Source: Variovorax guangxiensis
GTDB lineage: Bacteria; Pseudomonadota; Gammaproteobacteria; Burkholderiales; Burkholderiaceae_C
Assembly: GCF_003952165.1 (NCBI RefSeq)
Contig: NZ_RXFT01000001.1
Location: 372,001 to 436,000 of the forward strand
Direction of reading: 5' to 3'
Length of the DNA stretch: 64,000 nt
A program made the translations under genes and the position numbers. How positions within the stretch are numbered: the stretch's first letter is position 1; each line of letters starts with the position of its first letter. Shown piece after piece: positions 10,315 to 20,214 of this stretch. Under the pieces are notes generated by a model. The model was not told the origin of the DNA. It did no database searches and saw only the letters and a program-made list of their open reading frames with translations.

Positions 10315-11415
10315 TTGACCAGCGTCAAACAGGCCTACGAGGCGGAACTCGCTGCGCGCGGGTTCAAGAGCGATCCCGCGCAGCTGCGCGCCGTGGAGGC
10401 GCTGGATCGCTGCGCCAGCGAATGGGCCGAGTACAAGGCCCAGCGCTCGAATGCGCTGAAGAAGTTCATCAACCGGCCGGAGCTTCCGCGCGGCGTCTAC
10501 ATGTACGGTGGCGTCGGGCGGGGCAAGAGCTTCCTGATGGACCTGTTCTTCAACGCCGTGCCGCTGCGGCGCAAGACGCGCCTGCACTTCCACGAGTTCA
10601 TGCGCGAGGTGCACCGCGAGCTGCGCGAGCTGCAGGGCACGGTGAACCCGCTCGACGAACTGGGGCTGCGCATCTCGAAGCGCTACAAGCTGATCTGCTT
10701 CGACGAGTTCCACGTGGCGGACATCACCGACGCGATGATTCTCCATCGCCTGCTGGTGTCGCTCTTCGACAACGGCGTGGGGTTCGTCACCACCTCGAAC
10801 TTCAAGCCCGACGACCTGTACCCGGGCGGCCTGCACCGCGACCGCATCCTGCCTGCCATCGAGCTGCTGAACGAAAAGCTGGAAGTGCTGAGCGTGGACA
10901 ACGGCACCGACTACCGGCGCCGCACGCTGGAGCAGCTGCGCATGTACCTCACGCCCAACGATGCGGCGGCCGAGAAGGAGATGCGCAAGGCCTTCGAGAA
11001 GCTCGCCGAGACGGCGGACGAGAACCCGATCCTGCACATCGAGCAGCGCGAGATCCGCGCGCGGCGAAAGGCCGGCGGCGTGGTCTGGTTCGACTTCAAG
11101 ACGCTGTGCGGTGGTCCGCGCTCGCAGAATGACTATCTGGAGATCGCGAGCCAGTTCCACACCATCCTGCTGTCCGACGTGCCGCACATGCCGGTGCGCA
11201 TGGCTTCCGAAGCACGCCGTTTCACATGGCTGGTCGACGTCTTGTACGACCGGCGATGCAAGCTCATCATGTCGGCTGAGGTTCCGCCCGAGGCGTTGTA
11301 CACCGAGGGCCCGTTGTCGCATGAGTTTCCGCGCACGGTCTCCCGGCTCACCGAGATGCAATCGAGCGAGTTCCTTGCCCTGGAACGCCGCGTCGTCGAT
11401 ACCCGACTTACATGA
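10315..11415 (+). CDS. zapE: cell division protein ZapE (AFG1-like ATPase)
   Basis: A 366-residue P-loop ATPase of the AFG1/ZapE family, associated in other bacteria with Z-ring dynamics under stress or low oxygen. The Walker A is YGGVGRGKSFLMD (around residue 65), followed by HFHEFMREVHREL, and the Walker B is KLICFDEFHVADI. The sensor segment FVTTSNFKPDDLYPGGLHRD is typical. The start must be the TTG 13 bases after the lpdA stop, because no ATG or GTG opens the frame earlier and the N-terminal residues fit the family. No clear Shine-Dalgarno is visible, so translational coupling to lpdA is likely. The stop overlaps the next ATG. Confidence 0.92.
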   Translation: MTSVKQAYEAELAARGFKSDPAQLRAVEALDRCASEWAEYKAQRSNALKKFINRPELPRGVYMYGGVGRGKSFLMDLFFNAVPLRRKTRLHFHEFMREVHRELRELQGTVNPLDELGLRISKRYKLICFDEFHVADITDAMILHRLLVSLFDNGVGFVTTSNFKPDDLYPGGLHRDRILPAIELLNEKLEVLSVDNGTDYRRRTLEQLRMYLTPNDAAAEKEMRKAFEKLAETADENPILHIEQREIRARRKAGGVVWFDFKTLCGGPRSQNDYLEIASQFHTILLSDVPHMPVRMASEARRFTWLVDVLYDRRCKLIMSAEVPPEALYTEGPLSHEFPRTVSRLTEMQSSEFLALERRVVDTRLT

Positions 11416-12083
11416 AAAAAATCGTTCTTGCTCTGTTCATGGCGTTGGCCAGCCTGCCGCTGTGGGCGCAGTCCAACGCCACGGCGGGCAGCGCCGACCT
11501 CGACGCCGAGAAGCGCCGGCTGTCGGCCGAGCGAGAGGCCATAGAGAAGCGCTACGTCGAGGAGCGGGCCGCTTGCTACAAGAAGTTCGCGGTAGAAGAC
11601 TGCCTGCGCGAGAGCCGCACCCGTCGCCGCGCCGAAACGGACAACATCAAGCGGCAGGAAACCGCGATCAACGACATCCAGCGCCAGCGCAGCGGTGCGG
11701 CCGAGCTGAGGAAGCTCGACGAAAAGGCGGGCACGCAGCGTTCGGTGGACACGCCCGAGAAGCAGCAGCAATCCATCCAGAACCAGAAGGACCGCGAGCA
11801 GCGCGCTGCCGATCACGCGGCCGGCCGCGCCTCCACGGCAGCCGAAGCTGCCGAGCGCGAGCGCCAGTTCCAGTCCAAGCAGCAGTCGCACGCCGACGAG
11901 CAGGCCAAGGCAGCCCAGCGTCGCGCCGAAGCGCCAGAGGCCGTTCGGCGCTTCGAGGAGAAGCAGCGCCGTGCAGCGGAACACAGGGCCGATCGCGAGC
12001 GGCGCAACGCCCAGCAGCGCGACAAGCCGCGTGGGGCGCCGTTGCCCCCGCCGCCTGCCGAGCCGGGACCGGCCAAGCCCTGA
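11412..12083 (+). CDS. periplasmic coiled-coil-rich hypothetical protein
   Basis: A 223-residue protein that starts inside the zapE stop (ATGA overlap), so it is translationally coupled. MKKIVLALFMALASLPLWAQ is a clear signal peptide with cleavage after the AxA-like LWA. The mature part is almost wholly charged and helical (Glu, Arg, Lys, Gln, Ala), with a single cysteine pair (ACYKKFAVEDC) near residues 55-65, and ends in a proline-rich tail. It probably forms coiled coils in the periplasm. I do not recognise a named family. The pairing with zapE is the only functional hint. Confidence 0.75.
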   Translation: MKKIVLALFMALASLPLWAQSNATAGSADLDAEKRRLSAEREAIEKRYVEERAACYKKFAVEDCLRESRTRRRAETDNIKRQETAINDIQRQRSGAAELRKLDEKAGTQRSVDTPEKQQQSIQNQKDREQRAADHAAGRASTAAEAAERERQFQSKQQSHADEQAKAAQRRAEAPEAVRRFEEKQRRAAEHRADRERRNAQQRDKPRGAPLPPPPAEPGPAKP

Positions 12084-12119
12084 CAGGGAAAGAGAGAGGG
12101 TGGCGCCCGCTGCCCGCGC

Positions 12120-12893
12120 TCAGGCGGCGGCAGCGGGGAGCGGATCGAGCTTCAGGACCGCGATCGAGATGTTGTCGCCCGTGCCCCGGGCCCGGCGGCG
12201 CGCTTCGCCCACCAGGATTTCCACCGCGTCGCGCGGCGGCTGCGCATAGAGCACGCTCGCCAGTTCCTCGGGGCTGAAGTAGTGCCAGAGCCCGTCGCTG
12301 CAGGCCATCAGCAGGTCGCCCGGTGCCATCTTCGGGATGTAGTAGGGGTCGATGGGCGGCGGCGTGGTCGTCATGCCCAGGCAGCCCAGCAGGATGTTGC
12401 CCTGCGGATGGATGTTGGCCTCGGCTTCGGTGATCTGGCCCCGGTCGATCAGCACCTGCACGTACGAGTGGTCGCGCGTGCGCTTGAGCAGCTCTCCGTC
12501 GTGGAAGTGGTAGATGCGCGAATCGCCGGCGTGGATCCAGGCGCAGTCGCCCTTCGGGTTCATGAGGAAGGCCGCGATCGTGCTGTGCGGTTCCTGCTCG
12601 GCGGAAACGGCGGTGAGCTTGATGACTGTGTGCGAGTCCTCGAGGATCTGCTTGAGCAAGGCTTCCGGGTCTTCCTTGCCGGGCTGGTAGCGCGTGAAGA
12701 GCTGGCGCGCCGTCATGAGCACCTGGTCGGAGGCCTTGCGCCCGCCGCTGCGCCCACCCATGCCATCGGCCACAACGCCCAGCACGCAGCCGGGCACGCG
12801 CGGGTGGCTCATCAGCAGGACCTGGTCCTGCTGGTACGGGCGGTCTCCCTTGTGGAGTCCGGTGGCCGCTGCGAGTCGAAAGCCTTGGGTCAT
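12120..12893 (-). CDS. PP2C-family serine/threonine protein phosphatase
   Basis: A 257-residue stand-alone PPM/PP2C phosphatase of the PrpC/Stp type, which uses two metal ions to remove phosphate from Ser/Thr. Metal-binding motifs appear in order: GDRPYQQDQ, VVADGMGGRSGG, WIHAGDSRIYHF, MACSDGLWHYF and TGDNISIAVL. The N-terminal motif RPYQQDQ replaces the usual RxxNED, as in some proteobacterial members linked to type VI secretion or cell-wall signalling. No Ser/Thr kinase gene is nearby, so its partner is elsewhere or lost. Convergent with the preceding gene. No signal peptide, so it is cytoplasmic. Confidence 0.88.
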   Translation of the reverse strand: MTQGFRLAAATGLHKGDRPYQQDQVLLMSHPRVPGCVLGVVADGMGGRSGGRKASDQVLMTARQLFTRYQPGKEDPEALLKQILEDSHTVIKLTAVSAEQEPHSTIAAFLMNPKGDCAWIHAGDSRIYHFHDGELLKRTRDHSYVQVLIDRGQITEAEANIHPQGNILLGCLGMTTTPPPIDPYYIPKMAPGDLLMACSDGLWHYFSPEELASVLYAQPPRDAVEILVGEARRRARGTGDNISIAVLKLDPLPAAAA

Positions 12894-12986
12894 GAAGCAA
12901 TGGGCGCCTGAGGCGCGGGTTCCTGTCTTCTCGGAGATTCGTGTCAGGACGTATTATCGAATGAACATGCGGCGCGAAAACCAGGC

Positions 12987-13205
12987 GTGCGCTCCCCACC
13001 GTTGGACTCCAATCTTCACTCCCTTTCCCGCCAGCTGATCGAACTGCGCATCGAGCACGCAGACCTCGACGCCACCATCGACCGTCTGGCCGAAGGCTCG
13101 CCGCAGGACGAGCTGCTGCTTCGGCGCCTCAAGAAGCGCCGCCTCGCGCTGCGCGACCAGATCGCCCGCCTGGAAAACATCCTCGATCCGAAAGAGCCGG
13201 CGTGA
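12987..13205 (+). CDS. DUF465 / YdcH-like small coiled-coil protein
   Basis: A 72-residue helical protein. The segment LIELRIEHADLDATIDRL followed by LLLRRLKKRRLALRDQIARL is the YdcH (DUF465) helical hairpin signature. Function unknown. The start is a GTG; TTG at 13002 is the alternative and would remove five residues. The stop overlaps the start of the helicase gene (GTGA), so the two are coupled. Confidence 0.8.
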   Translation: MRSPPLDSNLHSLSRQLIELRIEHADLDATIDRLAEGSPQDELLLRRLKKRRLALRDQIARLENILDPKEPA

Positions 13206-15298
13206 CGGGGTCGCTCGAAGACAAGGTGCGCGACGCCTTCGCGCAGGACGGTGGCCTTTCGCGCGCCGCGGAGCAGTTCCGCGAACGCTCGGGGCAGACC
13301 GAGATGGCGATGGCCGTGGCCCGCACCATCGACAAGGGCGGTGTGCTGGTGGTCGAGGCCGGCACCGGCGTCGGCAAGACCTTTTCCTACCTCGTGCCGG
13401 CGCTCCTGAGCGGCGAGCGCGTGCTGCTTTCCACCGCCACCAAGACCCTGCAGGACCAGCTCTTCGGCCGCGACCTGCCGCGTCTCGTCGAAGCCTTCGG
13501 CCTGCCGGTGCGTACGGCGCTGCTCAAGGGCCGCGCCAGCTACCTGTGCCTGCACCGGCTCGACATGGCGCGCCACGATGCTTCCCTGCCAGAGCGCGGC
13601 AGCCTGCGCACGCTCGCCAAGATCGAGCAATGGTCCAAGGCCACGCGCACCGGCGACCTGGCCGAGCTGCCGGGGCTCGACGAGCGCTCGCCGCTCATTC
13701 CGCTGATCACCTCCACGCGCGAGAACTGCCTGGGCGCCCAATGCCCGCAGTTCAAGCCCTGCCACGTCAACCTGGCGCGGCGCGAGGCGCTGGCGGCCGA
13801 CATCGTCGTCATCAACCACCATCTTTTCTTCGCCGACCTCGCGGTGCGCGAGACCGGCATGGCGGAGCTGCTGCCGACGGTGAGCGTGGTGGTGTTCGAT
13901 GAGGCGCATCAACTCAACGAGACCGGCGTGCAGTTCCTGGGCGCCCAGCTCGGAACCGGCCAGGCGCTCGACTTCGCGCACGACATGCTGGCCGCGGGCC
14001 TGCAGCATGCGCGCGGCCTGGTCGACTGGCAGCAGCTGGTTTCCACCACCGAGCGCGCCGCGCGCGATCTGCGGCTGGTTGTCGGCAAGCAATGGCCGGG
14101 CGCGAAGCTGCGCTGGCTGGGGCCGTCGCCCGAGGGCATCGACCCCGCGGCGTGGCAGGGGGCGCTCGACGACCTGCTGGATGCATTCCGGGCGGCAGCG
14201 GAAGGGCTGGACACCGTCAGCGAAATCTCGCCCGACTTCGTGCGGCTGCACGAGCGGGCTCGCCAGCTCGCGAAACGCACCGCGCGCTTCGCCTTGCCGT
14301 GCGAACTCGATTCCGTGCGCTGGGTGGATGTGGGCACGCAACTGCGGCTCATCGAATCGCCTCTGGACATCGCCGATGCGATGCGCAAGCGGGTGCTCAA
14401 GATCGCCGGCGAGGCCGGCGAGGCCGATGAGGCCGGGATCGACGGTGACGAGCAGGAAGACGGCCTGGACGCCTACGGCGAGCAGCTGGCGCGTTCGGGC
14501 GCTGCACACGAAGAGGGCGGCCGCGCCTGGGTCTTCACGTCGGCCACGCTGGGCGACGAGCCCACGCTGCGCTGGTTCACCGAGCCCTGCGGCCTGCAGG
14601 ACGCCGAAGTGCTGCGCGTGCAGAGCCCCTTCGACTACGCCTCCCAGGCCGCGATCTACGTGCCGCGCGCCTTTCCCAAGCCCAACGATCCGTCGCACAG
14701 CCAGCGCGTCGCGCAGCTCGCGGCGCGCGGGGCGGCGGAGCTTGGCGGCCGCACGCTGGTGCTGACGACCACGCTGCGCGCATTGCGCACCATCGGCGAC
14801 GAGATGAGGCAGCAGTTCGAACTGCTCGACGCACAAGTTCGGCCCGAAGTGCTCGTGCAGGGCGAACTGCCCAAGCGCGTGCTGATGGACCGCTTCCGCG
14901 AAGGCTCGAGCGCCGGGCGCGCGGGCTGCGTGCTGGTGGCGTCGGCGTCGTTCTGGGAGGGGTTCGATGCACCGGGAGACGTGCTTCAGCTGGTGGTGAT
15001 CGACAAGCTGCCGTTTCCGCCGCCCAACGATCCGCTGGTCGAGGCGCGCTCGCAGCGGCTGGAGGCGCAGGGGCGGAGTTCGTTCGCCGACTATTCGCTG
15101 CCCGAGGCGGCGGTGGCGCTCAAGCAGGGTGCGGGGCGCCTGATCAGGCGCGAGACCGACAGCGGCGTGCTGGCGATCTGCGATACACGGCTGGTGGCGA
15201 TGGGCTATGGCCGCCGTCTGCTGGCAGCCTTGCCTCCGATGCGGCGGCTCGAGAACGAAGCCGATTTCGATGCCGCGCTGGAGGCGCTCAGGAACTGA
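13202..15298 (+). CDS. ATP-dependent DNA helicase of the DinG/YoaA (XPD-like) family
   Basis: A 698-residue superfamily 2 helicase with an iron-sulphur domain. Walker A is EAGTGVGKTFSYLVP (about residues 52-66) and the DEAH box is VVVFDEAHQLNE (about 230-241). Four cysteines between them, C116, C176, C181 and C187, are spaced like the [4Fe-4S] ligands of XPD, DinG and YoaA. The C-terminal motor keeps SFWEGFDAPGD and GAGRLIRRETD. It probably unwinds forked DNA or R-loops in repair. Length and motifs fit YoaA/DinG; which of the two cannot be fixed here. Start is GTG, overlapping the DUF465 stop. Confidence 0.9.
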   Translation: MTGSLEDKVRDAFAQDGGLSRAAEQFRERSGQTEMAMAVARTIDKGGVLVVEAGTGVGKTFSYLVPALLSGERVLLSTATKTLQDQLFGRDLPRLVEAFGLPVRTALLKGRASYLCLHRLDMARHDASLPERGSLRTLAKIEQWSKATRTGDLAELPGLDERSPLIPLITSTRENCLGAQCPQFKPCHVNLARREALAADIVVINHHLFFADLAVRETGMAELLPTVSVVVFDEAHQLNETGVQFLGAQLGTGQALDFAHDMLAAGLQHARGLVDWQQLVSTTERAARDLRLVVGKQWPGAKLRWLGPSPEGIDPAAWQGALDDLLDAFRAAAEGLDTVSEISPDFVRLHERARQLAKRTARFALPCELDSVRWVDVGTQLRLIESPLDIADAMRKRVLKIAGEAGEADEAGIDGDEQEDGLDAYGEQLARSGAAHEEGGRAWVFTSATLGDEPTLRWFTEPCGLQDAEVLRVQSPFDYASQAAIYVPRAFPKPNDPSHSQRVAQLAARGAAELGGRTLVLTTTLRALRTIGDEMRQQFELLDAQVRPEVLVQGELPKRVLMDRFREGSSAGRAGCVLVASASFWEGFDAPGDVLQLVVIDKLPFPPPNDPLVEARSQRLEAQGRSSFADYSLPEAAVALKQGAGRLIRRETDSGVLAICDTRLVAMGYGRRLLAALPPMRRLENEADFDAALEALRN

Positions 15299-15354
15299 GC
15301 GGGAGGCTTCGGCAGAGCGCTTGCGGCCCTACCGGTTCAGGAAGGTCGACTGGC

Positions 15355-16164
15355 TTACCAGACCTTCCACCACGGGTCGTCCTTGCCCTTGAAGCCGTTG
15401 GCGAGGAAGGTGCTCTGCGGGTAGTTGGTGGTCAGCACGCGCTGGGCGTCGTCGCGCAGATCCTTCATGCCGAGTGCGTCGTACGACTTGACCATGATGT
15501 ACAGGGCTTCCTCGAGCGCCGGCACTTCGCGGTAGTCGGCCAGCGCGACCTGGGCGCGGTTGATGGCCGCGAGGTAGGCGCCGCGCGTGTAGTAGTAGCG
15601 CGCCACGTGAACCTCGTACTGCGCGAGCGAGTTCACGATGTAGTTCATGCGCTGGCGTGCGTCGGGGGCATAGCGCGAGTCGGGGAAGCGCGTGGCCAGG
15701 TCCTTGAACGCCTCGAACGATTCCTTGGCGGCCTTCTGGTCGCGCTCCGACAGGTCCTGGCGCGTCAGGAACGCGAACATGCCGAGGTCGTCGTTGAAGT
15801 TGATCACGCCCTTGAGGTAGAGCGCGTAGTCCATGGCCGGGCTCGCCGGGTGCAGCTTCATGAAGCGGTCGACGGTGGCGATGGCGGCCGCCTTCTCTCC
15901 GGACTTGTACTGGGCGTAGGCCTTTTCCAGCTGTGCCTGCTGGGCCAGCGGGGTGCCGGCTGCGCGGCCTTCGAGCTTCTCGTAGAGCGGAATGGCCTTG
16001 TCGTAGGCGCCCGATCCGGCCTCGTCCTTGGCTTCCGAATAGATGCGGTTGGGGCTCCAGGTGGCGGTCTTGTCGGCGGTCGGGGTCGACGAGCAGCCAG
16101 CTGCCAGCAGAGCCGCCGCGCTGAGCGCGATCCAGGCGGGGACCGATAATTTGGCGCGAATCAT
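15355..16164 (-). CDS. bamD: outer membrane protein assembly factor BamD
   Basis: A lipoprotein of 269 residues from the preferred [23 protein letters not shown] leads to a lipobox LAAGC with C24 as the lipidated residue. The rest is five TPR-like helical repeats with the BamD blocks YNKAI-like [24 protein letters not shown] and [15 protein letters not shown]. BamD joins BamA in the complex that inserts beta-barrel proteins. A longer frame to 16197 exists, but its extra residues would precede a normal signal peptide. Divergent from rluD, and its -10 element lies inside the rluD start region. Confidence 0.94.
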   Translation of the reverse strand: MIRAKLSVPAWIALSAAALLAAGCSSTPTADKTATWSPNRIYSEAKDEAGSGAYDKAIPLYEKLEGRAAGTPLAQQAQLEKAYAQYKSGEKAAAIATVDRFMKLHPASPAMDYALYLKGVINFNDDLGMFAFLTRQDLSERDQKAAKESFEAFKDLATRFPDSRYAPDARQRMNYIVNSLAQYEVHVARYYYTRGAYLAAINRAQVALADYREVPALEEALYIMVKSYDALGMKDLRDDAQRVLTTNYPQSTFLANGFKGKDDPWWKVW

Positions 16165-16178
16165 CACATACGGCTTTC

Positions 16179-17213
16179 GTGAAACAGTTGCCCTCAATTA
16201 TATCGACCGACCCTCTGGGCAATATCCCCGACAGCCCGGAGGTGGCCGAGCACGAAGAGGGCGCCGACCCGGCCGAGGCCAGCGAGCAGCGGCCCTTCGT
16301 CATCGACCCGGCCCAGCACGGCCAGCGGCTCGATCGGGCCCTGGCGGCGCTGGTGCCCGAGTTTTCCCGCAGCTATCTGCAGCAGCTGATCGAGGCAGGC
16401 GTCGTCGAGTTGCAGGGGCGCACCGTCACCAAGGCCTCGGCGCCGGTGAAGGCGGGGCAGTCCGGGCGCATCGAATTGCGCCCCACGCCCCAGAGCCAGG
16501 CCTTCCGGCCGGAGGCGATGGACATCGTCACCGTGTACGAGGACGAGCATCTGCGCATCGTCGACAAGCCCGCCGGCCTCGTGGTGCACCCGGCACCGGG
16601 GCACTGGAGCGGCACGCTGCTGAACGGCCTGCTGGCGCTCGACCCCAAGGCGGTGCTGCTGCCGCGCGCCGGCATCGTGCACCGGCTCGACCGCGATACA
16701 AGCGGCCTGATGGTGGTGGCGCGCACGCGCCCCGCCATGGATGCGATGGTGGCGCTGATCGCCGCGCGCGAGGTCAAGCGGCAGTACCTGGCCATCGGCC
16801 ACAGGCAGTGGGAAGGCGCCCCTGCACGGCATGTGGACGCCCCCATCGGGCGCGATCCGCGCAACCGGCTGCGCATGGCGGTGGTCGATCTGGAGCGCCA
16901 TGCGGGCAAGACCGCCCGCACGCTGATCGAGCGGCTCGACAGCAGCGCCGAAGGCTGTGCCGTGCGCTGCACGCTCGAAACCGGGCGCACCCACCAGATC
17001 CGCGTGCACATGGCCTCCATCGGCCATCCGCTGGTGGGCGACGCGCTCTACGGTGGCGCGCCGGCCGCGGGGCTGTCGCGGCAGGCGCTGCATGCATTCA
17101 GGCTGGCCTTCGTGCATCCCGTCACGCAAGCGGCGCTGGAGTTCCGCTCGCCGTTGCCGGGGGACCTCGTCCAGGCTTTGCAGGCCTGGGGGCTGGATTA
17201 CAATCGCGCCTGA
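16179..17213 (+). CDS. rluD: 23S rRNA pseudouridine synthase RluD
   Basis: A 344-residue RluA-family enzyme that isomerises U1911, U1915 and U1917 of helix 69 in E. coli. An S4 RNA-binding domain ([20 protein letters not shown], about residues 48-110) precedes the catalytic domain, with the catalytic aspartate in [17 protein letters not shown]. Also [20 protein letters not shown] near the end. Divergent from bamD, as in E. coli, which supports RluD over RluC. The start is a GTG 14 bases from the bamD ATG without an obvious ribosome site, so a start slightly further in is possible. The N-terminal 45 residues are acidic and not conserved. Confidence 0.9.
   Translation: MKQLPSIISTDPLGNIPDSPEVAEHEEGADPAEASEQRPFVIDPAQHGQRLDRALAALVPEFSRSYLQQLIEAGVVELQGRTVTKASAPVKAGQSGRIELRPTPQSQAFRPEAMDIVTVYEDEHLRIVDKPAGLVVHPAPGHWSGTLLNGLLALDPKAVLLPRAGIVHRLDRDTSGLMVVARTRPAMDAMVALIAAREVKRQYLAIGHRQWEGAPARHVDAPIGRDPRNRLRMAVVDLERHAGKTARTLIERLDSSAEGCAVRCTLETGRTHQIRVHMASIGHPLVGDALYGGAPAAGLSRQALHAFRLAFVHPVTQAALEFRSPLPGDLVQALQAWGLDYNRA
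16197..16202 (-). promoter_or_regulatory. perfect -10 box (TATAAT) upstream of bamD
   Basis: On the minus strand TATAAT is read 33 bases before the bamD ATG, which would place transcription start about 26 bases before the ATG. The matching -35 is poor (TTGCCC at short spacing). It overlaps the first codons of rluD if rluD starts at its GTG. Confidence 0.45.
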
Positions 17214-17248
17214 CGGCCCGAGGGCCGCGCCGGTCGCCCGAGACCGGC
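17214..17248 (+). other. tandem GC-rich hairpins downstream of rluD
   Basis: Two perfect stems follow the rluD stop: CGGCCC/GGGCCG with a 2-base loop (17214-17227) and GCCGGTC/GACCGGC with a 6-base loop (17229-17248). There is no U-tract, so this is not a standard intrinsic terminator. It could stabilise the 3' end or attenuate transcription into scpB-rluB. Confidence 0.45.
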
Positions 17249-17341
17249 CTTGCGTTGCATTCGCCGCGTGCCTGCAGCGCCTACTCCTTCCATCCTTCTG
17301 AACAAGCGCCCCCAGGCGCCTTTTCCCGGATAACGCGAACC

Positions 17342-18292
17342 ATGAATACGGCGGATGCCAAGCGCATTCTCGAAACCGCCTTGATCTGTTCGAGCCAGCC
17401 GTTGCCGGTGCGCGATATGCGCGTGCTGTTCGACGACGAGCTGGGTGCGGACACCATCAAGGCGCTGCTGCTCGAACTGCAGGAAGACTGGGCGCAGCGT
17501 GGCCTGGAGCTGGTGAGCGTCGGCAGCGGCTGGCGCTTCCAGAGCCGGCCGGAAATGCGCGACCACCTCGATCGCCTGCACCCCGAAAAGCCGCCGCGCT
17601 ACACGCGCGCGGCGCTCGAGACGCTGGCCATCATCGCCTACCGACAGCCCGCCACGCGCGGCGACATGGAAGACATCCGCGGCGTGACGATCAACTCGCT
17701 GATCCTTAAGCAGCTGGAAGATCGCGGCTGGGTCGAGGTCATCGGCCATCGCGAAACGGTCGGCCGCCCGGCGCTCTACGCGACCACGCGCCAGTTCCTC
17801 GACGACCTGGGCCTGGCCTCGCTCGACCAGTTGCCGCTGATCGAGACGCCCGCGCAGCAGGCGGCGCTGGTCGACGCGCTCGAGCAGGCCTCGGGCGAGC
17901 AGCAGGGGCTGCCGATCGATGCGGCGCCGGAGGGCGATGCAGATGCGTCCGGATCGGCGGAGCTGGAACTCTCCTTGGCCGGCGTGCCGGCGGCGGACGC
18001 CGAGATTGCTGCTGCGCAACAAGGCGAAGAAGCCGTTGCCGAGACGGCTGAAGCGCTGGAGATGCCTGCCCGGGAGCCCGCGGTCGTCGACACCGCGCCC
18101 GAAGTCGTGGAAGCAGTCAAGGCAGCCGAAGCTGCCGAAGCGATCGAGGCCGCCCAGGCACAGTTCGCCGAGAACGAAGCGGGCGCCGAATCTGCCCCCG
18201 CCGAGCCAGAACAAGAACCCGCGTCAGAGCCCGATGCCCCGTCCGAGGACGAGACCGACCCTGACGCTCCCTCCCCCGGAAAAACCTCATGA
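17342..18292 (+). CDS. scpB: segregation and condensation protein B
   Basis: 316 residues. The first about 180 hold the two winged-helix domains of ScpB, with [20 protein letters not shown] and [20 protein letters not shown] as the diagnostic blocks and [18 protein letters not shown] closing the core. ScpB dimers bind ScpA and regulate the SMC condensin. The last about 130 residues are an acidic, alanine/glutamate-rich tail absent from short ScpBs, probably disordered. scpA is not adjacent: rluD lies upstream. The stop overlaps the rluB start (ATGA). Confidence 0.93.
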   Translation: MNTADAKRILETALICSSQPLPVRDMRVLFDDELGADTIKALLLELQEDWAQRGLELVSVGSGWRFQSRPEMRDHLDRLHPEKPPRYTRAALETLAIIAYRQPATRGDMEDIRGVTINSLILKQLEDRGWVEVIGHRETVGRPALYATTRQFLDDLGLASLDQLPLIETPAQQAALVDALEQASGEQQGLPIDAAPEGDADASGSAELELSLAGVPAADAEIAAAQQGEEAVAETAEALEMPAREPAVVDTAPEVVEAVKAAEAAEAIEAAQAQFAENEAGAESAPAEPEQEPASEPDAPSEDETDPDAPSPGKTS

Positions 18293-20061
18293 GCACAACC
18301 GACACCGAAGACGCAGCGATGCTGCCGGTCGAGCCCGAAGTCAAGAAGAAGAAAAGGGCGACCCCGGCCAGGAAGGCGGTCGATGCAGTCGAGGCGGTAG
18401 CGCCGGCCGAGGCAGAAGTCGAGGCACCGAAGAAGCCGCGTGCACCACGCAAGAAGAAGGTGGTCGAGCAGGTTGCGCCCGAAACCGAGGCCGAGACCGT
18501 GCCCGTGGCGGAGGCGCCCCGGCAAGTGGGCGAGCCGGAAGTTGTCGCGGCCGTCGTCGAAGAGGCGCCTGTTGCAGTCGTCGCGGAGGTGGCGCGTGAT
18601 CCGGAGCCTGTCGAGGCGCATCGGGCCGAGCGCCTCGATGACCGCGATGATGACTCCCGTGACGAAGACGAGGAAGACGAAGAGCCGGACGAGGAAGAAG
18701 ACGACCTCGACCGCGCCCGCCGCGCCGCCGAGCGCGAGCAGCGCAACGCGCCGCCGCCGGAGCCGATCCGCTTCGCGGACGTCATCTCCGGCCAGTTCGA
18801 CGCCGACGAGGAAAGCCCCGAAGTCCCGCCGCTCAAGCGCGTGCTGCTCCCTGAGGCCGATTCGCCCAAGCTGCACAAGGTGTTGGCGCAGGCCGGCCTG
18901 GGCTCGCGGCTCGAAATGGAACAGCTGATCCTGCAGGGCCGCATTTCCGTCAACAACGAGCCGGCCCACATCGGCCAGCGCATCCAGTACGGCGACCAGG
19001 TCAAGATCAACGGCAAGCCTATCCGCTATCGCATCGCGCCACCGCCGCCGCGCGTGATCGCGTACCACAAGCCCGTGGGCGAGGTGGTCACGCACGACGA
19101 TCCGCAGAACCGCCCGACCGTGTTCCGCAAGCTGCCGCGCCTGCAGCAGGGCAAGTGGCAGTCGGTGGGCCGTCTCGACCTGAATACCGAGGGCCTGCTG
19201 CTGTTCAGCAGCTCCGGCGACCTGGCCAACCAGCTCATGCACCCTCGCTTCGGCCTGGAGCGCGAGTACGCGGTGCGCGTGCTGGGTGCGCTCACCGCCG
19301 AAGAGAAGCAGAAGCTGCTGGACGGCGTGCGCCTCGACGATGGCATGGCGCAGTTCGGTGCCATCGAGGACGGTGGCGGCGAAGGCTCCAACTGCTGGTA
19401 TCGCGTGACGATCTCCGAAGGCCGCAACCGCGAGGTGCGCCGGCTGTTCGAGTCGGTGGGCCACGCGGTCAGCCGGCTGATCCGCATCCGCTACGGCGCG
19501 ATGGTGCTGCCGCGCGGCCTGAAGCGCGGCGCCTGGATGGAACTCGACGACCGCGATATCCGCGCGCTGTTCCAGGCCTCGGGTGGCGCGGTCGCCCGTC
19601 CGGGCCAGCAGCAGCGTGGCCCGGGGCAGGAGGGCGGTGGCGGCAACGGCCGCGGCGGCCGCAACAAGAAGCGCCGTGGCAATCGCAACGGCGGCGGCCA
19701 GCAGCAGCCGCGCGACATGCGCGAAGCGCGTGACGACGGCGGGCGCGAGGCGCCGATCCCGAATCCGCTTGGCGACGGACGTCCGCCGCGCGGCGAGCGG
19801 GGAGGGCGTTCCAACCGTGGCGGCGGGCAGCCCCAAGGGCAGGGACGCCGCGGCAACGGCAACCGCCAGGGCGGCGATCGCCAGCAGCAGGGTGGCGGTG
19901 GCAATCAGCCCGATCCGATGAAGACCTCGCTGGGCTACATCGGCGCCGACAGCTTCTCGCGCCAGCGCAAGGAGCAGCGCGGAGGAGGTCAGCGCCGCGG
20001 AGGCGGCGGGGGCGGTGGCGGCTTCGCAGGCCAGGGCGGCGGACGCCGCCGCGGGCGCTGA
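18289..20061 (+). CDS. rluB: 23S rRNA pseudouridine synthase RluB with long disordered tails
   Basis: 590 residues, about twice the family length. Residues 1-190 are low-complexity (lysine patches, then Asp/Glu runs). The enzyme occupies about 195-435: an S4 domain [20 protein letters not shown], then the catalytic aspartate in [20 protein letters not shown], and [18 protein letters not shown], as in RluB, which modifies U2605 of 23S rRNA. Residues from about 436 are Gly, Arg, Gln and Asn rich with many RGG-like steps. Both tails are likely disordered and may bind RNA. Coupled to scpB by a 4-base overlap. Confidence 0.92.
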   Translation: MSTTDTEDAAMLPVEPEVKKKKRATPARKAVDAVEAVAPAEAEVEAPKKPRAPRKKKVVEQVAPETEAETVPVAEAPRQVGEPEVVAAVVEEAPVAVVAEVARDPEPVEAHRAERLDDRDDDSRDEDEEDEEPDEEEDDLDRARRAAEREQRNAPPPEPIRFADVISGQFDADEESPEVPPLKRVLLPEADSPKLHKVLAQAGLGSRLEMEQLILQGRISVNNEPAHIGQRIQYGDQVKINGKPIRYRIAPPPPRVIAYHKPVGEVVTHDDPQNRPTVFRKLPRLQQGKWQSVGRLDLNTEGLLLFSSSGDLANQLMHPRFGLEREYAVRVLGALTAEEKQKLLDGVRLDDGMAQFGAIEDGGGEGSNCWYRVTISEGRNREVRRLFESVGHAVSRLIRIRYGAMVLPRGLKRGAWMELDDRDIRALFQASGGAVARPGQQQRGPGQEGGGGNGRGGRNKKRRGNRNGGGQQQPRDMREARDDGGREAPIPNPLGDGRPPRGERGGRSNRGGGQPQGQGRRGNGNRQGGDRQQQGGGGNQPDPMKTSLGYIGADSFSRQRKEQRGGGQRRGGGGGGGGFAGQGGGRRRGR

Positions 20062-20123
20062 AAGTCTGCCGTCGCAGCGCGGCCTTTCGCGGGGTTTTCA
20101 CCAATCCGCAAGGCTGTGCCGGT

Positions 20124-20129
20124 TAAAAT
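20124..20129 (+). promoter_or_regulatory. possible -10 box upstream of ndk
   Basis: TAAAAT (5 of 6 to consensus) lies about 85 bases before the ndk start in the 153-bp gap after rluB. No good -35 is visible at normal spacing. The gap also has a weak stem (GCGCTG/CAGCGC) after rluB without a clear T-run. Confidence 0.3.
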
Positions 20130-20214
20130 CAGAGGCTTTGTCGACATGTGACGCAACAAACTCGTTGCAGTTGTGACAAAACACTTCAAAATCAAAGCTC
20201 CAGGAAGCATTTCA

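Noticed and set aside
20055..20100. Terminator after rluB
   Set aside because: The GCGCTG/CAGCGC stem has a 14-base loop and the following T-run is separated from it; too weak to call.
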